From: a virus
Virus record (IMG/VR): IMGVR_UViG_3300037882_001825
Coordinates: 1-41,317 of that record
Direction: 5' to 3' (one strand)
DNA: 41,317 nucleotides
Below, in pieces: positions 1 to 8,403 of the stretch. The translations under genes were made by a program, and so were the position numbers. The notes under the pieces are model-generated. The model was not told where the DNA came from and made no database searches. It saw only the letters and a program-made list of their open reading frames with translations. How positions within the stretch are numbered: the stretch's first letter is position 1; the number at the start of each line of letters is the position of its first letter.

Positions 1-58
1 CCCAAACGCATTTTTTGGCAAAAGTTTGTCGAAAAATGATTATTCAACGGCATGGAAC

Positions 59-88
59 TTGACAGTAAGCGTCAACTAAGGGTAGGAT
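59..88 (+). promoter_or_regulatory. Candidate sigma70-type promoter upstream of the packaging genes
   Basis: A perfect -35 hexamer TTGACA (59-64) is followed by an 18-nt spacer and TAGGAT (83-88), which matches four of six positions of the -10 consensus. The -35 box is part of a short inverted repeat, TTGAC-N7-GTCAA (59-75), so it could also be an operator. It lies 37 nt upstream of the first gene of the HNH-terminase-portal run. Only the sequence match supports it. Confidence 0.4.
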
Positions 89-124
89 TTAGGTGTAACT
101 ACGAATCTGGAAAATCTTTTTGTC

Positions 125-433
125 ATGCCGAAAAGACCACTTGTACACCGACCTCGTATCGGGGCGCCCCATGTCCAGCCGTCTACCCATCGCCTCAATT
201 CTTACCAGAGGGGGTATGACCGTACACGGTGGGAGATGTTCAGGAAGGCGTGGCTGAGAGATCATCCGTTGTGTGTGCATTGTGAACGGGAAGGGTTGCT
301 GATTGCGGCAACGCAGGTTGACCATGTGATACCGCACAGGGGAGATGAAGTGTTGTTCTGGAGTGATACGAACGTCCAGGGGTTGTGCGCGTACCATCAC
401 GGGGTCAAGTCTGCTGGGGAGAGGCTGGGGTGA
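125..433 (+). CDS. HNH endonuclease, packaging-associated
   Basis: A 102-aa HNH-family nuclease. Zinc-binding and catalytic residues are visible in the expected order: C50-x2-C53, then D67-H68 of the DHVIPHRGD motif, N83, and C88-x2-HH91-92. HNH proteins of this size commonly sit just upstream of the terminase genes in HK97-like phages, where they assist terminase cleavage of concatemeric DNA. The small terminase gene starts 3 nt after the stop. The ATG lacks a strong Shine-Dalgarno sequence. Family assignment is firm; the role in packaging is inferred from position and family precedent. Confidence 0.85.
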   Translation: MPKRPLVHRPRIGAPHVQPSTHRLNSYQRGYDRTRWEMFRKAWLRDHPLCVHCEREGLLIAATQVDHVIPHRGDEVLFWSDTNVQGLCAYHHGVKSAGERLG

Positions 434-436
434 GTC

Positions 437-910
437 ATGGTAATGGGCAGGCCAAGGAAGCCGACACGCATCAAGGTAGTTGAGGGTACGGCCAGAGACG
501 ACCGGATGAACTTTCGTGAGCCGATGCCGAAGCGTGGCATCCCCAACTGCCCGTCGTTCTTGAGCAAGGCCGCGAAGAAGAAATGGAAAGAGATAGTTCC
601 CGAACTGGACCGGCTTGGCGTCATCACGTTGATTGATGGGGATGCTCTGGCCTGCTACTGCGAAGCGTGGGGGGAGTTCGAGGCGACGACGAAGATCATC
701 GCCAAGAACGGTCGGTTCACCAGCAACGCAGCAGGTACGCGAATATCACACCCTGCGGTTGCGCAACAGCGATCCGCGTGGGAAGCGATCAAGAAGTTCT
801 CTTGCATGTACGGGCTGGACCCGTCAAGCCGATCGAAGATTCAGGCGGCCCCGGTGGACAACGCCGACCCGTTCGAGCAGTTCCTTGAGAACAAGGGGGA
901 GACGGGCTAG
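437..910 (+). CDS. terS: Phage terminase small subunit, P27 family
   Basis: A 157-aa protein that opens with the basic MGRPRKPT segment typical of P27-type small terminases and continues with a helical body (about residues 40-130). It should recognise the phage packaging site and bring the large subunit to DNA. It lies between the HNH gene and the large terminase, and its TAG stop overlaps the large-subunit GTG by one base. A second in-frame ATG two codons in (443) is an equally good start. Confidence 0.85.
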   Translation: MVMGRPRKPTRIKVVEGTARDDRMNFREPMPKRGIPNCPSFLSKAAKKKWKEIVPELDRLGVITLIDGDALACYCEAWGEFEATTKIIAKNGRFTSNAAGTRISHPAVAQQRSAWEAIKKFSCMYGLDPSSRSKIQAAPVDNADPFEQFLENKGETG

Positions 911-3786
911 TGGCCACGGCATCACTTCCCGACCCTGTGACGCAATACGCCCGCGACGTGGTAGGGGGCACCATCGTCGCGGGCCGGTTAGTTCGTCTGG
1001 CCTGCGCCCGCCATCTTCACGACCTGGAACACGGGCACAAGCGCGGGCTGAAATGGGATTTGAAGGCAGTTCATCACGTCTTGAAGTTTTTCTCTTTCTT
1101 GCGGTTCTCGGACGGGGCATTCGAGGGCAAGCCTTTTATTCCGCAGCCCTTTCAGGCGTTCATCATCGGCAGCATTTTTGGCTGGAAGAATGCGGACGGG
1201 TACAGGCGATACAGGACCGGCTACGTCGAGCGCGGGAAAGGGTCTGGAAAGACCCCGGAAGCAGCAGCGATAGGCTTGTATTGCATGATCGCCGATGGTG
1301 AGGGGAGCGCGGAATGCTTCAGTGCTGCGACTGCACAGCATCAGGCGGCTATTTGCTTCCGTGACGCCAAGTTGTTTGCCCAGAACTCGCCGTCCTTGTC
1401 GAACCGAATCACGATCGGGCAGGCCAACCTTGGCTATGAAGCGAAGAACTCTTTCTTTCGTCCGGTGTCGGCTGAACATCGCGGCCTGGATGGCAAGCGC
1501 CCCCATTGTGCGATTGTCGATGAGTTGCATGAGCATCCCAACGACCTCGTGGTAGAGAAGATGCGAGCAGGGACCAAGGGGCGTCGTCAGGCGATTCAGT
1601 ACGAAATCACCAACAGCGGGCACGACCGAACCTCTGTTTGCTGGGCGCACCGCGAGTACAGCGTCAAGATCCTTGAAGGCTTCGATCAGGACGACGGGGC
1701 AAAGGATGACGCATGGTTCGCCTACGTTTGTCAACTCGACGCTTGCGAAGTCTGCCGGAACGAAGGTAAGACGATGCCGACGGACGGGTGTTCCGAGTGC
1801 GACCAGTGGGACGACGAGAAGGTTTGGATCAAGGCCAACCCCGGTCTTGGAACGATCCTTCCCATCGAGTATCTTCGCGGGCAGGTCCGCGAAGCGAAGG
1901 GCATGCCGTCGAAAGAGAACCTCGTCAAGCGGCTCAACTTCTGCTGCTGGTGCGTGACGCCAAACACCCTGATAACGATGGCCAACGGGGGCAGGAAACG
2001 AGCAGACCAGTTGCAAATTGGTGACAGAATCATCGCGTTTGATGAGGCAATTGGGTCGCTCGTTATCACAACAGTCAAAGCGGTTGCCGACAACGGTGTT
2101 CAGTCTGTCTTTAAGATCACAACTGCTCGCGGAAGAGTAATCACTGTAACAGGCAATCACCGATTTTGGAGTCGATACGGCAGGACGGATAACCCCAAAT
2201 ACGGATGGGTTGAAGCTGAAAAACTTCAACCTGGCTCTCGAGTTGCCGTTGCTCTCGGAGGGGCAGAGACAGAGTCACAATCCGCAATGGATCGTAGCGA
2301 AGCCTATTTACTTGGAGCGATGGCTGGAGACGGAACTTGCCGCCTCAAGAATCTTCGTTTCACAAACAGGGAACCTGCTCTTGTCGCGGCTTGTAACGAA
2401 ATTATGAAACCGCACGGTTGTGAATTTGCAACTCAGCCAAACGGCAAATATCACCATCACAGAAATATCGTCCGTCAACCCTGGGGGTCGGGATCTTGGC
2501 TCAAGAGATTGTTGCTAAAGCATCGGATGTCGGGGAAGAACTGCTACAACAAGCGAGTGCCTGAGCAGGTAATGACGGGCGGCCCTGAAGCATGGGAAGG
2601 GTTTCTTTCTGGCTATCTTGACACAGATGGATACGTTCTCAAAGGCATTGTGGCGTGGTGCAGTATCAATCACGATCTTCTGAGCGATTGTCAGCATTTG
2701 CTTGCACTACTCGGCGTGCAATCGTCACTAAATTCTGTAGACAATGAGAAGTGCCGAGAACCTTTTTGGCGACTCGAAGTAAGAGATAAGCGATCTCTTA
2801 GCGTTCTTGTTCATTTGCTCAAGCCATCGCACCCGCACAAGGCAAGGAAACTGACTCAACTCGATTTGGTTAATTACCGATGTGGAAACGGCCCTTGTCC
2901 GCAAGATGTTTCTAAATTTGATCGTATCGTTAGCGTCGAGCAACTTCCTCCAACTCAAACGCTTGGAATTGAAGTCAATGACGTTCATACGCACGTCACC
3001 AATGGGTTCATTACCCACAATACCGCAACGGAAACGCGAGCAATCCCGATGGACAAGTGGGATTGCTGCAAGCGAGATGTGGACTACGCGAAGTTGCTTG
3101 GACGCGACTGTTACGGCGGTCTGGACATTGGGGCAACGTCGGACTTTACCGCCTTCTCGCTGGTGTTTCCGCACGACGACGTGGAACACGTCGAAGTGCC
3201 GATTGATATTCGAGAACCACAGGGACACAAGCGATCATTGGCCCGCCGCTCGTTTACGCTGCTGTCGTGGTTCTGGCTGCCGGAACATCCGCGCAAACGC
3301 GGCGAGCGGGAGACTCGCCAGATCGACACATGGCGGCGAATGGGACTGGTACGGACGACGCCGGGCGAGGTGGTCGATTACGACCTCGTGCTGGAGGATA
3401 TTGTCGCCATTTGCAGCGACTACAGCCTGTGCTGCATCGGCTTCGATCGAGGATTTCAGGGGTCGCAGATGGGCAACAACCTGCTGAACCACTACGGCGA
3501 GCGCATGGTGAGAGAGTTCCCGCAGGGTATAATTTCCATGAATGCCCCATTTCGAGAGTTTCTCGAACTGATTATTCTTGGTCGGCTTCACCACGACGGC
3601 AATGCCGTGTTGCGGTGGATGGCGAGCAATACGGCGGCAGAAATTCGTGGCGGATTGATGAAGCCGAGCAAGGACAAAAGTGCCGAGAAGATTGACGGGA
3701 TCGTAAGCGCCGTGATGGGGCTGGGGGTAGCGATGGTAGGGGACGGCGAAACCAGTTGGTACACTCCAGGGGTATTGAGCAACTGA
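910..3786 (+). CDS. terL: Phage terminase large subunit interrupted by an intein
   Basis: The 958-aa precursor contains about 601 aa of terminase. The ATPase half has a Walker A, GKGSGKT (residues 109-115), and a Walker B ending in acidic residues (IVDE, 202-205). The nuclease half has D739 in GGLDIGATSDF and D929 in KIDGIVSA as likely metal ligands. Residues 348-704 are an intein placed right after the conserved NFCCW segment that links the two domains, so splicing is needed to make a continuous motor. GTG start at 910 overlaps the terS stop. It should power DNA entry into the prohead through the portal and cut concatemers. Confidence 0.93.
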   Translation: MATASLPDPVTQYARDVVGGTIVAGRLVRLACARHLHDLEHGHKRGLKWDLKAVHHVLKFFSFLRFSDGAFEGKPFIPQPFQAFIIGSIFGWKNADGYRRYRTGYVERGKGSGKTPEAAAIGLYCMIADGEGSAECFSAATAQHQAAICFRDAKLFAQNSPSLSNRITIGQANLGYEAKNSFFRPVSAEHRGLDGKRPHCAIVDELHEHPNDLVVEKMRAGTKGRRQAIQYEITNSGHDRTSVCWAHREYSVKILEGFDQDDGAKDDAWFAYVCQLDACEVCRNEGKTMPTDGCSECDQWDDEKVWIKANPGLGTILPIEYLRGQVREAKGMPSKENLVKRLNFCCWCVTPNTLITMANGGRKRADQLQIGDRIIAFDEAIGSLVITTVKAVADNGVQSVFKITTARGRVITVTGNHRFWSRYGRTDNPKYGWVEAEKLQPGSRVAVALGGAETESQSAMDRSEAYLLGAMAGDGTCRLKNLRFTNREPALVAACNEIMKPHGCEFATQPNGKYHHHRNIVRQPWGSGSWLKRLLLKHRMSGKNCYNKRVPEQVMTGGPEAWEGFLSGYLDTDGYVLKGIVAWCSINHDLLSDCQHLLALLGVQSSLNSVDNEKCREPFWRLEVRDKRSLSVLVHLLKPSHPHKARKLTQLDLVNYRCGNGPCPQDVSKFDRIVSVEQLPPTQTLGIEVNDVHTHVTNGFITHNTATETRAIPMDKWDCCKRDVDYAKLLGRDCYGGLDIGATSDFTAFSLVFPHDDVEHVEVPIDIREPQGHKRSLARRSFTLLSWFWLPEHPRKRGERETRQIDTWRRMGLVRTTPGEVVDYDLVLEDIVAICSDYSLCCIGFDRGFQGSQMGNNLLNHYGERMVREFPQGIISMNAPFREFLELIILGRLHHDGNAVLRWMASNTAAEIRGGLMKPSKDKSAEKIDGIVSAVMGLGVAMVGDGETSWYTPGVLSN
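1951..3021 (+). other. Intein with LAGLIDADG homing endonuclease inside terL
   Basis: A 357-aa in-frame insertion. It begins with Cys (CVTPNTLIT, splicing block A) and ends in VTNGFITHN, with terminal His-Asn, followed by Thr as the +1 extein residue. A block-B-like GNHRFW stretch follows about 70 aa in. Two LAGLIDADG motifs are visible: LLGAMAGDG (467-475) and FLSGYLDTDG (565-574). Both catalytic acids are present, so the endonuclease looks intact. Base composition appears more AT-rich than the flanking terminase, consistent with later arrival. A Cys/Thr junction pair is a known combination for class 1 inteins. Confidence 0.95.
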
Positions 3787-3947
3787 TGATCGCGTGGCTT
3801 GTCTCGAACGCGCGCAATCTACTTGCCGTGGCATCATTGCTGGCCATCGCTGTTGGCTTCTGGCTGGCGTGGCAGCCTCTTGGCTTTATCGTCCCTGGTA
3901 CGGTAGTTTTCGGCCTTCTGTGCTGGTCGCATTTACGGGGGGCGTGA
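3786..3947 (+). CDS. Small two-helix membrane protein
   Basis: A 53-aa protein starting at an ATG that overlaps the terL stop (TGATG). Two hydrophobic stretches are visible (about residues 11-28 and 31-46), separated by a short Trp/Pro turn, so it is probably a helical hairpin in the membrane. It resembles no family I recognise. Position between terminase and portal does not suggest a packaging role by itself. The start at 3786 is preferred because of the stop-start overlap. Confidence 0.55.
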   Translation: MIAWLVSNARNLLAVASLLAIAVGFWLAWQPLGFIVPGTVVFGLLCWSHLRGA

Positions 3948-4195
3948 TGGACCGTTCTCCCTTTCTGGTTCTGGCGGCAAGCGAGTGGCCGGTGGGTGGA
4001 TACCGGGTCTTGCACCGCTGCGCCGGACTGGAAGAGGCGATGAGGAAGGCTACCGAGTTCGCGGCCCTGCCCAATGGTCCCCATGCGACTTCTATCCGTG
4101 TGGTCGAATGCCGTGGCATGTGGGACATCGACGATAACTGGACCGCCTTGCATCGGCACGGACAGCCAGAACAAAAGGACGGTGATTCGTGCTGA
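3947..4195 (+). CDS. Hypothetical protein between terminase and portal
   Basis: An 82-aa acidic soluble protein with no recognised domain. Its ATG overlaps the upstream stop by one base and its own stop overlaps the portal GTG, so it is translationally coupled on both sides and probably real. The middle part (residues 25-70) looks like an alpha/beta fold with short hydrophobic strands. The function is unknown. Confidence 0.6.
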   Translation: MDRSPFLVLAASEWPVGGYRVLHRCAGLEEAMRKATEFAALPNGPHATSIRVVECRGMWDIDDNWTALHRHGQPEQKDGDSC

Positions 4196-5982
4196 ATCTT
4201 CTCCTTGGTCCGCGTCGCACTGAACTTGTCCACGACGAGGATCAGTGGCCATCGTCGTACATTGGCGGGCGCAAGACACTGGCCGGTGTCAACGTCAACG
4301 AGAGTCTGGCCCTGACGCTTTCGGCGGTCTGGTGCGCATCGCGGGTTCTGGCCGAACCGGGCAGCGATTTGCCGCTCATGACCTACGAGCGCACAGACAA
4401 CGAGAACCGGGAGCCGGCCAGAAACTTTAGCCTCTACTCATTGCTCAAGGATAATCCCAATTCCGAGATGGGCAGTAGCGTATTCCGTGAAGGACGCACG
4501 TTGCATCAGGTGAATTGGGGCAACGGGTTCGCCGAGATTGAACGGGCAGATCGCTACAACATCGCCAGCGAAGTCGTGTCCCTGTGGCCGATCCATCCAT
4601 CACGAGTACGCCCTGTCAACGATTACGACTACGACCTGAAAAATCGCCCGCTTGCTCCTGAGTTTGCCTACATCGTGAACAATGACGACGGGTCGCAGGT
4701 GGCCATGCGCGCCTCCGAAATGCTGCACGTCCCTGGAGCACTCTCGGAAGATGGCGTGTGGGGCAAGGGCGTCATTGGGCACGCCAGAGAAGCCATTGGC
4801 GGCTGTCTGGCGGTCAACCGACACGGCTACGCTTACTTCGGGACAGGGGCGCAGCCGCGTGGCGTCATCATGGCTCCGGGCATGAAAGACCCCGAACAAC
4901 GCAGGCAGTTTCGTAAGGAATGGAAGGAGATCCACGGGTCGCCGGACAGCGGTGAAATTGCCATTCTTCCCGTGGAAAGCAAGTACAACCCGATCTTTAT
5001 TTCCAATGAAGACTCGCAATTTCTGCAAACGCGCGAGTTCGACATTCGGGAGATTGCCCGTTGGTACAAGATACCGCCGTACATGCTGGCCGACCTCATG
5101 CGCGACGGCCACGGCAGCATCGAGCATATGGGCATGGAGTTCGTTATCTACTCCCTGATGCCGTGGCTGCGGAAGTGGGAAGAACAAATCAATTTGAAGT
5201 TGCTGAACCCACTTCAGAGGAAACGCTACTTCGTCGAACACAACCTCAATGGCTTGCTGCGCGGGGATATTGCGACACGCATGGCGGCGTACAACACGGC
5301 CATCATGATTGGCGTGATGACGATAAACGAGTGTCGGCGACTGGAGAACCTGAACGGCATCGGTGCCGACGGCGATGTGCATTATGTGCCGATGAACGTG
5401 CAGACGGCAGAGCAGGCTCGCAAGGGCGAAAATCAGGTGCAGCGTAGCAACGCACCGCCAGGCAGCGATCAGACAGGGCGAAAACCCATGCCGGACCCGA
5501 CCAATGGGCAAGCGCACGCGGGCGTTGAATTGATGCAGCGAGAACTCGGCGTGTTGCCGGAAACAAAAATGGTTTCAACCACAATCGCCGTGGCAAAGCC
5601 TCGTCGGGCCGCGATGGATAATGCCTCACGGCTGGTTCTGACGGACGTTCTTTCTCGTATGTTCCGCAAGGAAGCCAACGCGGCCACACGGGCAGCCAAG
5701 GGCAACGAGTTCGACAAGTGGCTGGCCGAGTTCTACGACGCTCACGAACCACTGTTGGCTGACGCACTGGCCCCCGCATGCAGCGTTCTCGACGCGGCGG
5801 GGCTGGAATACTCGTCGTCGTTTTTGTCGGTGCGATTGGTGGCCGAGAGCAAGGCGGAATTGCGGCTGGGGTACAATGCAGATACGCCGAGTGCTTTTGC
5901 CTTGCGGTTGGAGTCGTGGCCGACGAAGCGGGCACAGGAAACAGCGAGCAAGATTCTGCTGGGAGGATACGGCGATGCTTGA
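4189..5982 (+). CDS. Phage portal protein, HK97 family
   Basis: A 597-aa protein. The first ~410 residues match the HK97-type portal pattern: an N-terminal SAVWCASRVLAE helix segment, a central FDIREIARWYKIPPYMLAD region, and the C-terminal INECRRLENLNGIGADGD clip/stem signature. The dodecameric ring forms the DNA channel at one capsid vertex. It has a C-terminal extension of ~180 aa (residues 420-597), rich in Ala and charged helices, beyond the usual ~400 aa; its role is unclear. The GTG start overlaps the previous gene by 7 nt. Confidence 0.92.
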   Translation: MLNLLLGPRRTELVHDEDQWPSSYIGGRKTLAGVNVNESLALTLSAVWCASRVLAEPGSDLPLMTYERTDNENREPARNFSLYSLLKDNPNSEMGSSVFREGRTLHQVNWGNGFAEIERADRYNIASEVVSLWPIHPSRVRPVNDYDYDLKNRPLAPEFAYIVNNDDGSQVAMRASEMLHVPGALSEDGVWGKGVIGHAREAIGGCLAVNRHGYAYFGTGAQPRGVIMAPGMKDPEQRRQFRKEWKEIHGSPDSGEIAILPVESKYNPIFISNEDSQFLQTREFDIREIARWYKIPPYMLADLMRDGHGSIEHMGMEFVIYSLMPWLRKWEEQINLKLLNPLQRKRYFVEHNLNGLLRGDIATRMAAYNTAIMIGVMTINECRRLENLNGIGADGDVHYVPMNVQTAEQARKGENQVQRSNAPPGSDQTGRKPMPDPTNGQAHAGVELMQRELGVLPETKMVSTTIAVAKPRRAAMDNASRLVLTDVLSRMFRKEANAATRAAKGNEFDKWLAEFYDAHEPLLADALAPACSVLDAAGLEYSSSFLSVRLVAESKAELRLGYNADTPSAFALRLESWPTKRAQETASKILLGGYGDA

Positions 5983-6973
5983 TCTTCGCGTCATCAACAA
6001 TACCGTTTGGCTCGCCGAACCGAATTACATTCGGCAAGCAGTCGCCAAATTGCGGACCTTTGCCCACTGTCCCACAGCAAGGGAACTCGCCGAATACAGC
6101 CGAGAACGCAAGGCGGCAGCAAAGGCGTCGGCGCAGTCGGCAGACTCAACGTTCGCCGCCGTGGGTGTGGACTTGCCGGAAGAGAAGGCCGAAGGGGCAA
6201 AGTCCATTCGTGCTGTCAAAGGCAAGGTGGGTGTCATCGGGGTTTATGGGCCGATCCAGCAACGCTTGACGAGCGAATTGATGAAACTCGGCGGCACGGC
6301 CTGCGACGAGGTGAGTCTGGCTTTTGACGCCATGATGGCGGATCGTAGCATCGCGGCTATTGTGCTGCACATGGACTCGCCGGGGGGATCGTCCTACGGT
6401 GTCGAGGAACTGAGCGACAAAATCTACAACGCACGGGGTGAGAAGCCGATCTATGCGCACGCGGACAGCATGGCATGCTCGGCGGCATACTGGCTGGCCA
6501 GTGCGGCGGATATGGTGATTTGCACCCCTGGCGGGGACGTGGGCAGCGTGGGCGTCTACATGGTGCATGTGGACGAAAGCAAGGCACTCGAAGAAGAAGG
6601 CGTGTCTGTTACCGTCGTCAGCGCGGGCAAGTACAAGACGGAGTTGAGCAATGTTGCACCGCTGACGGATGACGCGAAGTCCTACCTGCAAGGGATGGTG
6701 AATGATACGCACGATACGTTCATCGGGGCGCTCAAGCGAAACCGCAATACCACGGCAGCCGACGTGCGCGACAACTATGGTCAAGGGCGAGTTCTGTCAG
6801 CGGCACAGGCATTGGCCGCAGGCATGACCGATCGAACCATGTCGTTCGAGCAATTGCTGGCCCGCCTGATTGGCCGCTCGTCGGACGATGGCAAGAAGGC
6901 ATCAGTAGATCAGGAGCGTCGGCGGCAAGCCCAGCGGAAGCGGCAAACAGAGTTGGTGGCTGCGTACAAGTGA
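5975..6973 (+). CDS. Prohead protease, S49 (SppA/ClpP-like) family
   Basis: A 332-aa serine protease. The conserved core spans residues 85-290: the DSPGG oxyanion-type loop (134-138), the nucleophile region ACSAAYWLA with S169 as probable catalytic Ser, and GKYKTE with K221 as probable general base, i.e. a Ser/Lys dyad. In phages this family cleaves the capsid N-terminal scaffold during prohead maturation. ATG at 5975 is chosen for its strong GGGAGGA ribosome binding site and its 8-nt overlap with the portal gene. The last ~30 residues are very basic. Confidence 0.9.
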   Translation: MLDLRVINNTVWLAEPNYIRQAVAKLRTFAHCPTARELAEYSRERKAAAKASAQSADSTFAAVGVDLPEEKAEGAKSIRAVKGKVGVIGVYGPIQQRLTSELMKLGGTACDEVSLAFDAMMADRSIAAIVLHMDSPGGSSYGVEELSDKIYNARGEKPIYAHADSMACSAAYWLASAADMVICTPGGDVGSVGVYMVHVDESKALEEEGVSVTVVSAGKYKTELSNVAPLTDDAKSYLQGMVNDTHDTFIGALKRNRNTTAADVRDNYGQGRVLSAAQALAAGMTDRTMSFEQLLARLIGRSSDDGKKASVDQERRRQAQRKRQTELVAAYK

Positions 6974-6989
6974 GAGCAACGCAACAGGT

Positions 6990-7150
6990 GGTAGGGGTAG
7001 AAACCCATCCATAAACAAGTGGTCCGCCTGCAAGTTAATGTGACTCGGCACACTCCGAGTTAAAGACAGCCGAAAGGCTGAAGGCAGCGTCTCGGTGGAG
7101 GCACAGGCCGACTACCTGCGAAGCCGGACGCGGCTAATCTTGCAGATCCG
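6990..7150 (+). ncRNA. Candidate structured RNA in a non-coding gap
   Basis: The 334-nt gap 6974-7307 has no convincing ORF but several strong hairpins. GGGT/ACCC pairs at 6995-7006. ACTCGG/CCGAGT is a perfect 6-bp stem at 7043-7060. CAGCC-GAAA-GGCTG at 7067-7080 has a stable GNRA tetraloop. A two-part stem at 7116-7145 has outer CTGCGA/TTGCAG and inner AGCCG-GACG-CGGCT, with a 4-nt 3' bulge. Density of perfect stems and the GNRA loop suggest a folded RNA or self-splicing remnant. I could not find the conserved core of group I or group II introns or of any riboswitch I know. Boundaries are approximate. Confidence 0.35.
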
Positions 7151-7307
7151 GGGAGCGAACAGCGGCCTTTAACGTCTCGCGGGAACTAACCCGTCAACAG
7201 TCGGACATGAGCGAAACGAACCTTTGGCTTAATCGCAAACCTGCTGCGTTGATTTTGAGGACGAAGCAATCCTGTTGTGTTACGGAATTTGCGGAGGCGT
7301 ACCGATA

Positions 7308-7532
7308 ATGCCAGTCACCAGCGTCGAAGAAACCCCTCCTTGGCGTTATTCCGCATCCGTCACCTTCCGCGACAAAGCCTGCGTGCCAAAGGTCAACGAT
7401 CCTTGGCCTGTCTTTCCTGGCTTTCTTGTCATGAATCATAAGATAGAGCGGAATGAACATGGCGAAGTAGTATTCCATTACGAACTGGTGCGGACGCCGG
7501 ATGATCCTCAACCCGATGCCGTCGTGGAGTAG
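7308..7532 (+). CDS. Hypothetical protein
   Basis: A 74-aa protein starting at an ATG preceded by GCGGAGG about 10 nt upstream. An upstream TTG at 7275 would add 11 residues but lacks such a site. It is mostly beta-strand-like with a C-terminal acidic tail. It is the first of four small overlapping or closely spaced genes placed between protease and capsid, where HK97-like phages usually have none. The function is unknown. Confidence 0.5.
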   Translation: MPVTSVEETPPWRYSASVTFRDKACVPKVNDPWPVFPGFLVMNHKIERNEHGEVVFHYELVRTPDDPQPDAVVE

Positions 7533-7534
7533 CC

Positions 7535-7717
7535 ATGCCTGCTCATTGCTTCTTCGTTCTGTATTACGAGGACTCTGCCGCCGATCGGGTGGATAACGTG
7601 TGTGAGCAATTGACGGAAGCCATGATGGGCGAACGGGCGATTGTCACCGCGCCGGACGGCATGATGATCGAGCAATTTGTTGTCGAGAAGGCCGCGCCGT
7701 GGGAGGATGATTCATGA
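7535..7717 (+). CDS. Hypothetical protein
   Basis: A 60-aa acidic protein that follows the previous stop by 2 nt and overlaps the next ATG (ATGA). No domain is recognised. Tight coupling on both sides is the main support that it is translated. Confidence 0.5.
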   Translation: MPAHCFFVLYYEDSAADRVDNVCEQLTEAMMGERAIVTAPDGMMIEQFVVEKAAPWEDDS

Positions 7718-8085
7718 CTGAGAAAATGTTCCTTGTCACGTTTGCCATCAGCGAAGTCGTAGAAGAAACGCTCAGCGATGAAAAGACGCTATCTCGCCAT
7801 CTGATCTCCTACGGTGAGTGCGTCACACCATCACCCGTTGGCTCGCTTCTGGCAACGCGCGACGAAGAAGTTAAACGGCAGGCTAAGATTTGCCGTCATC
7901 CGCAACATTCGTTGACGCCGCGTGAGTATCACATTGTTAACGTCGTTGAACTCACAAAGGAACAGGCCAACGTACTCTCACCGCCGAAACCTACACTCGC
8001 AGAGATGAAGGCCATGTTCGAGGAGTTTCGTCCGGTGAAGCCCGATGTTGTTGTGGAGGATCTCGCCAATGGCGATGCGCGGTAA
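7714..8085 (+). CDS. Hypothetical protein
   Basis: A 123-aa soluble protein starting in an ATGA overlap. It has an N-terminal beta-strand (MFLVTFAIS), a charged middle and a helical C-terminus (residues 88-115). No family is recognised. It shares its operon position with the flanking short genes and overlaps the small helix-turn-helix ORF at 8069. Confidence 0.5.
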   Translation: MTEKMFLVTFAISEVVEETLSDEKTLSRHLISYGECVTPSPVGSLLATRDEEVKRQAKICRHPQHSLTPREYHIVNVVELTKEQANVLSPPKPTLAEMKAMFEEFRPVKPDVVVEDLANGDAR

Positions 8086-8212
8086 ACCGCTGGACGCTCA
8101 GACCATACGCAAGATCCAGCGAACAAGAGAAGTGCAATCCATTCGCGGCACAGCAAAACTCGTAGGCACATCTCCTTCGACTGTCCAAAAATACGCCCGC
8201 AAAAAATCCTAA
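8069..8212 (+). CDS. Very small helix-turn-helix protein
   Basis: A 47-aa basic protein. Residues 13-42 read as a helix-turn-helix of the resolvase/transposase type: IRKIQRTREVQSIRGTAKLV, then GTSPSTVQKYARKK as the recognition helix. It overlaps the previous gene by 17 nt. Alone it could bind DNA as a small regulator; it could equally be a leftover of a larger DNA-binding protein. Nothing in the sequence identifies its target. Confidence 0.5.
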   Translation: MAMRGKPLDAQTIRKIQRTREVQSIRGTAKLVGTSPSTVQKYARKKS

Positions 8213-8259
8213 TTTGTAGTTTGGTACACCCCCCTTATAGACTTTCCACAGACATTCAA

Positions 8260-8337
8260 AGGTCTGGTGCCGTTGCACCTGGCCTGATTTCATCGAACGC
8301 CGTTGCGTTCGCTACTGGCAAGATCCTCCTTGCCGGT
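8260..8337 (+). promoter_or_regulatory. Three tandem hairpins in the capsid gene leader
   Basis: Three hairpins in a row end 66 nt before the capsid start. Hairpin 1 (8260-8285) pairs AGGTC-T-GGTGC with GCACC-T-GGCCT around a CGTT loop, with one mismatch and one wobble. Hairpin 2 (8294-8311) is a perfect 7-bp CGAACGC/GCGTTCG stem, also with a CGTT loop. Hairpin 3 (8314-8337) is a 9-bp ACTGGCAAG/CTTGCCGGT stem with a 6-nt loop. None is followed by a T run, so they are not obvious terminators. They could stabilise mRNA, be processed, or control capsid translation. Confidence 0.5.
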
Positions 8338-8403
8338 GTCGAATTGCGACGGCATTTGCGTTTGCACTTCTCCACACCGGCTTAACCGCAGAGGTTGACC
8401 CCG

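Noticed and set aside
988-2229. A 413-codon open frame on the minus strand
   Set aside because: It lies opposite the terminase and intein coding region, whose motifs are clear. It arises from codon bias.
6974-7307. A group I or group II intron
   Set aside because: Strong hairpins exist, but I could not find the P7/G-binding core or a domain V, and no split gene flanks the block. Kept only as an unassigned structured RNA.
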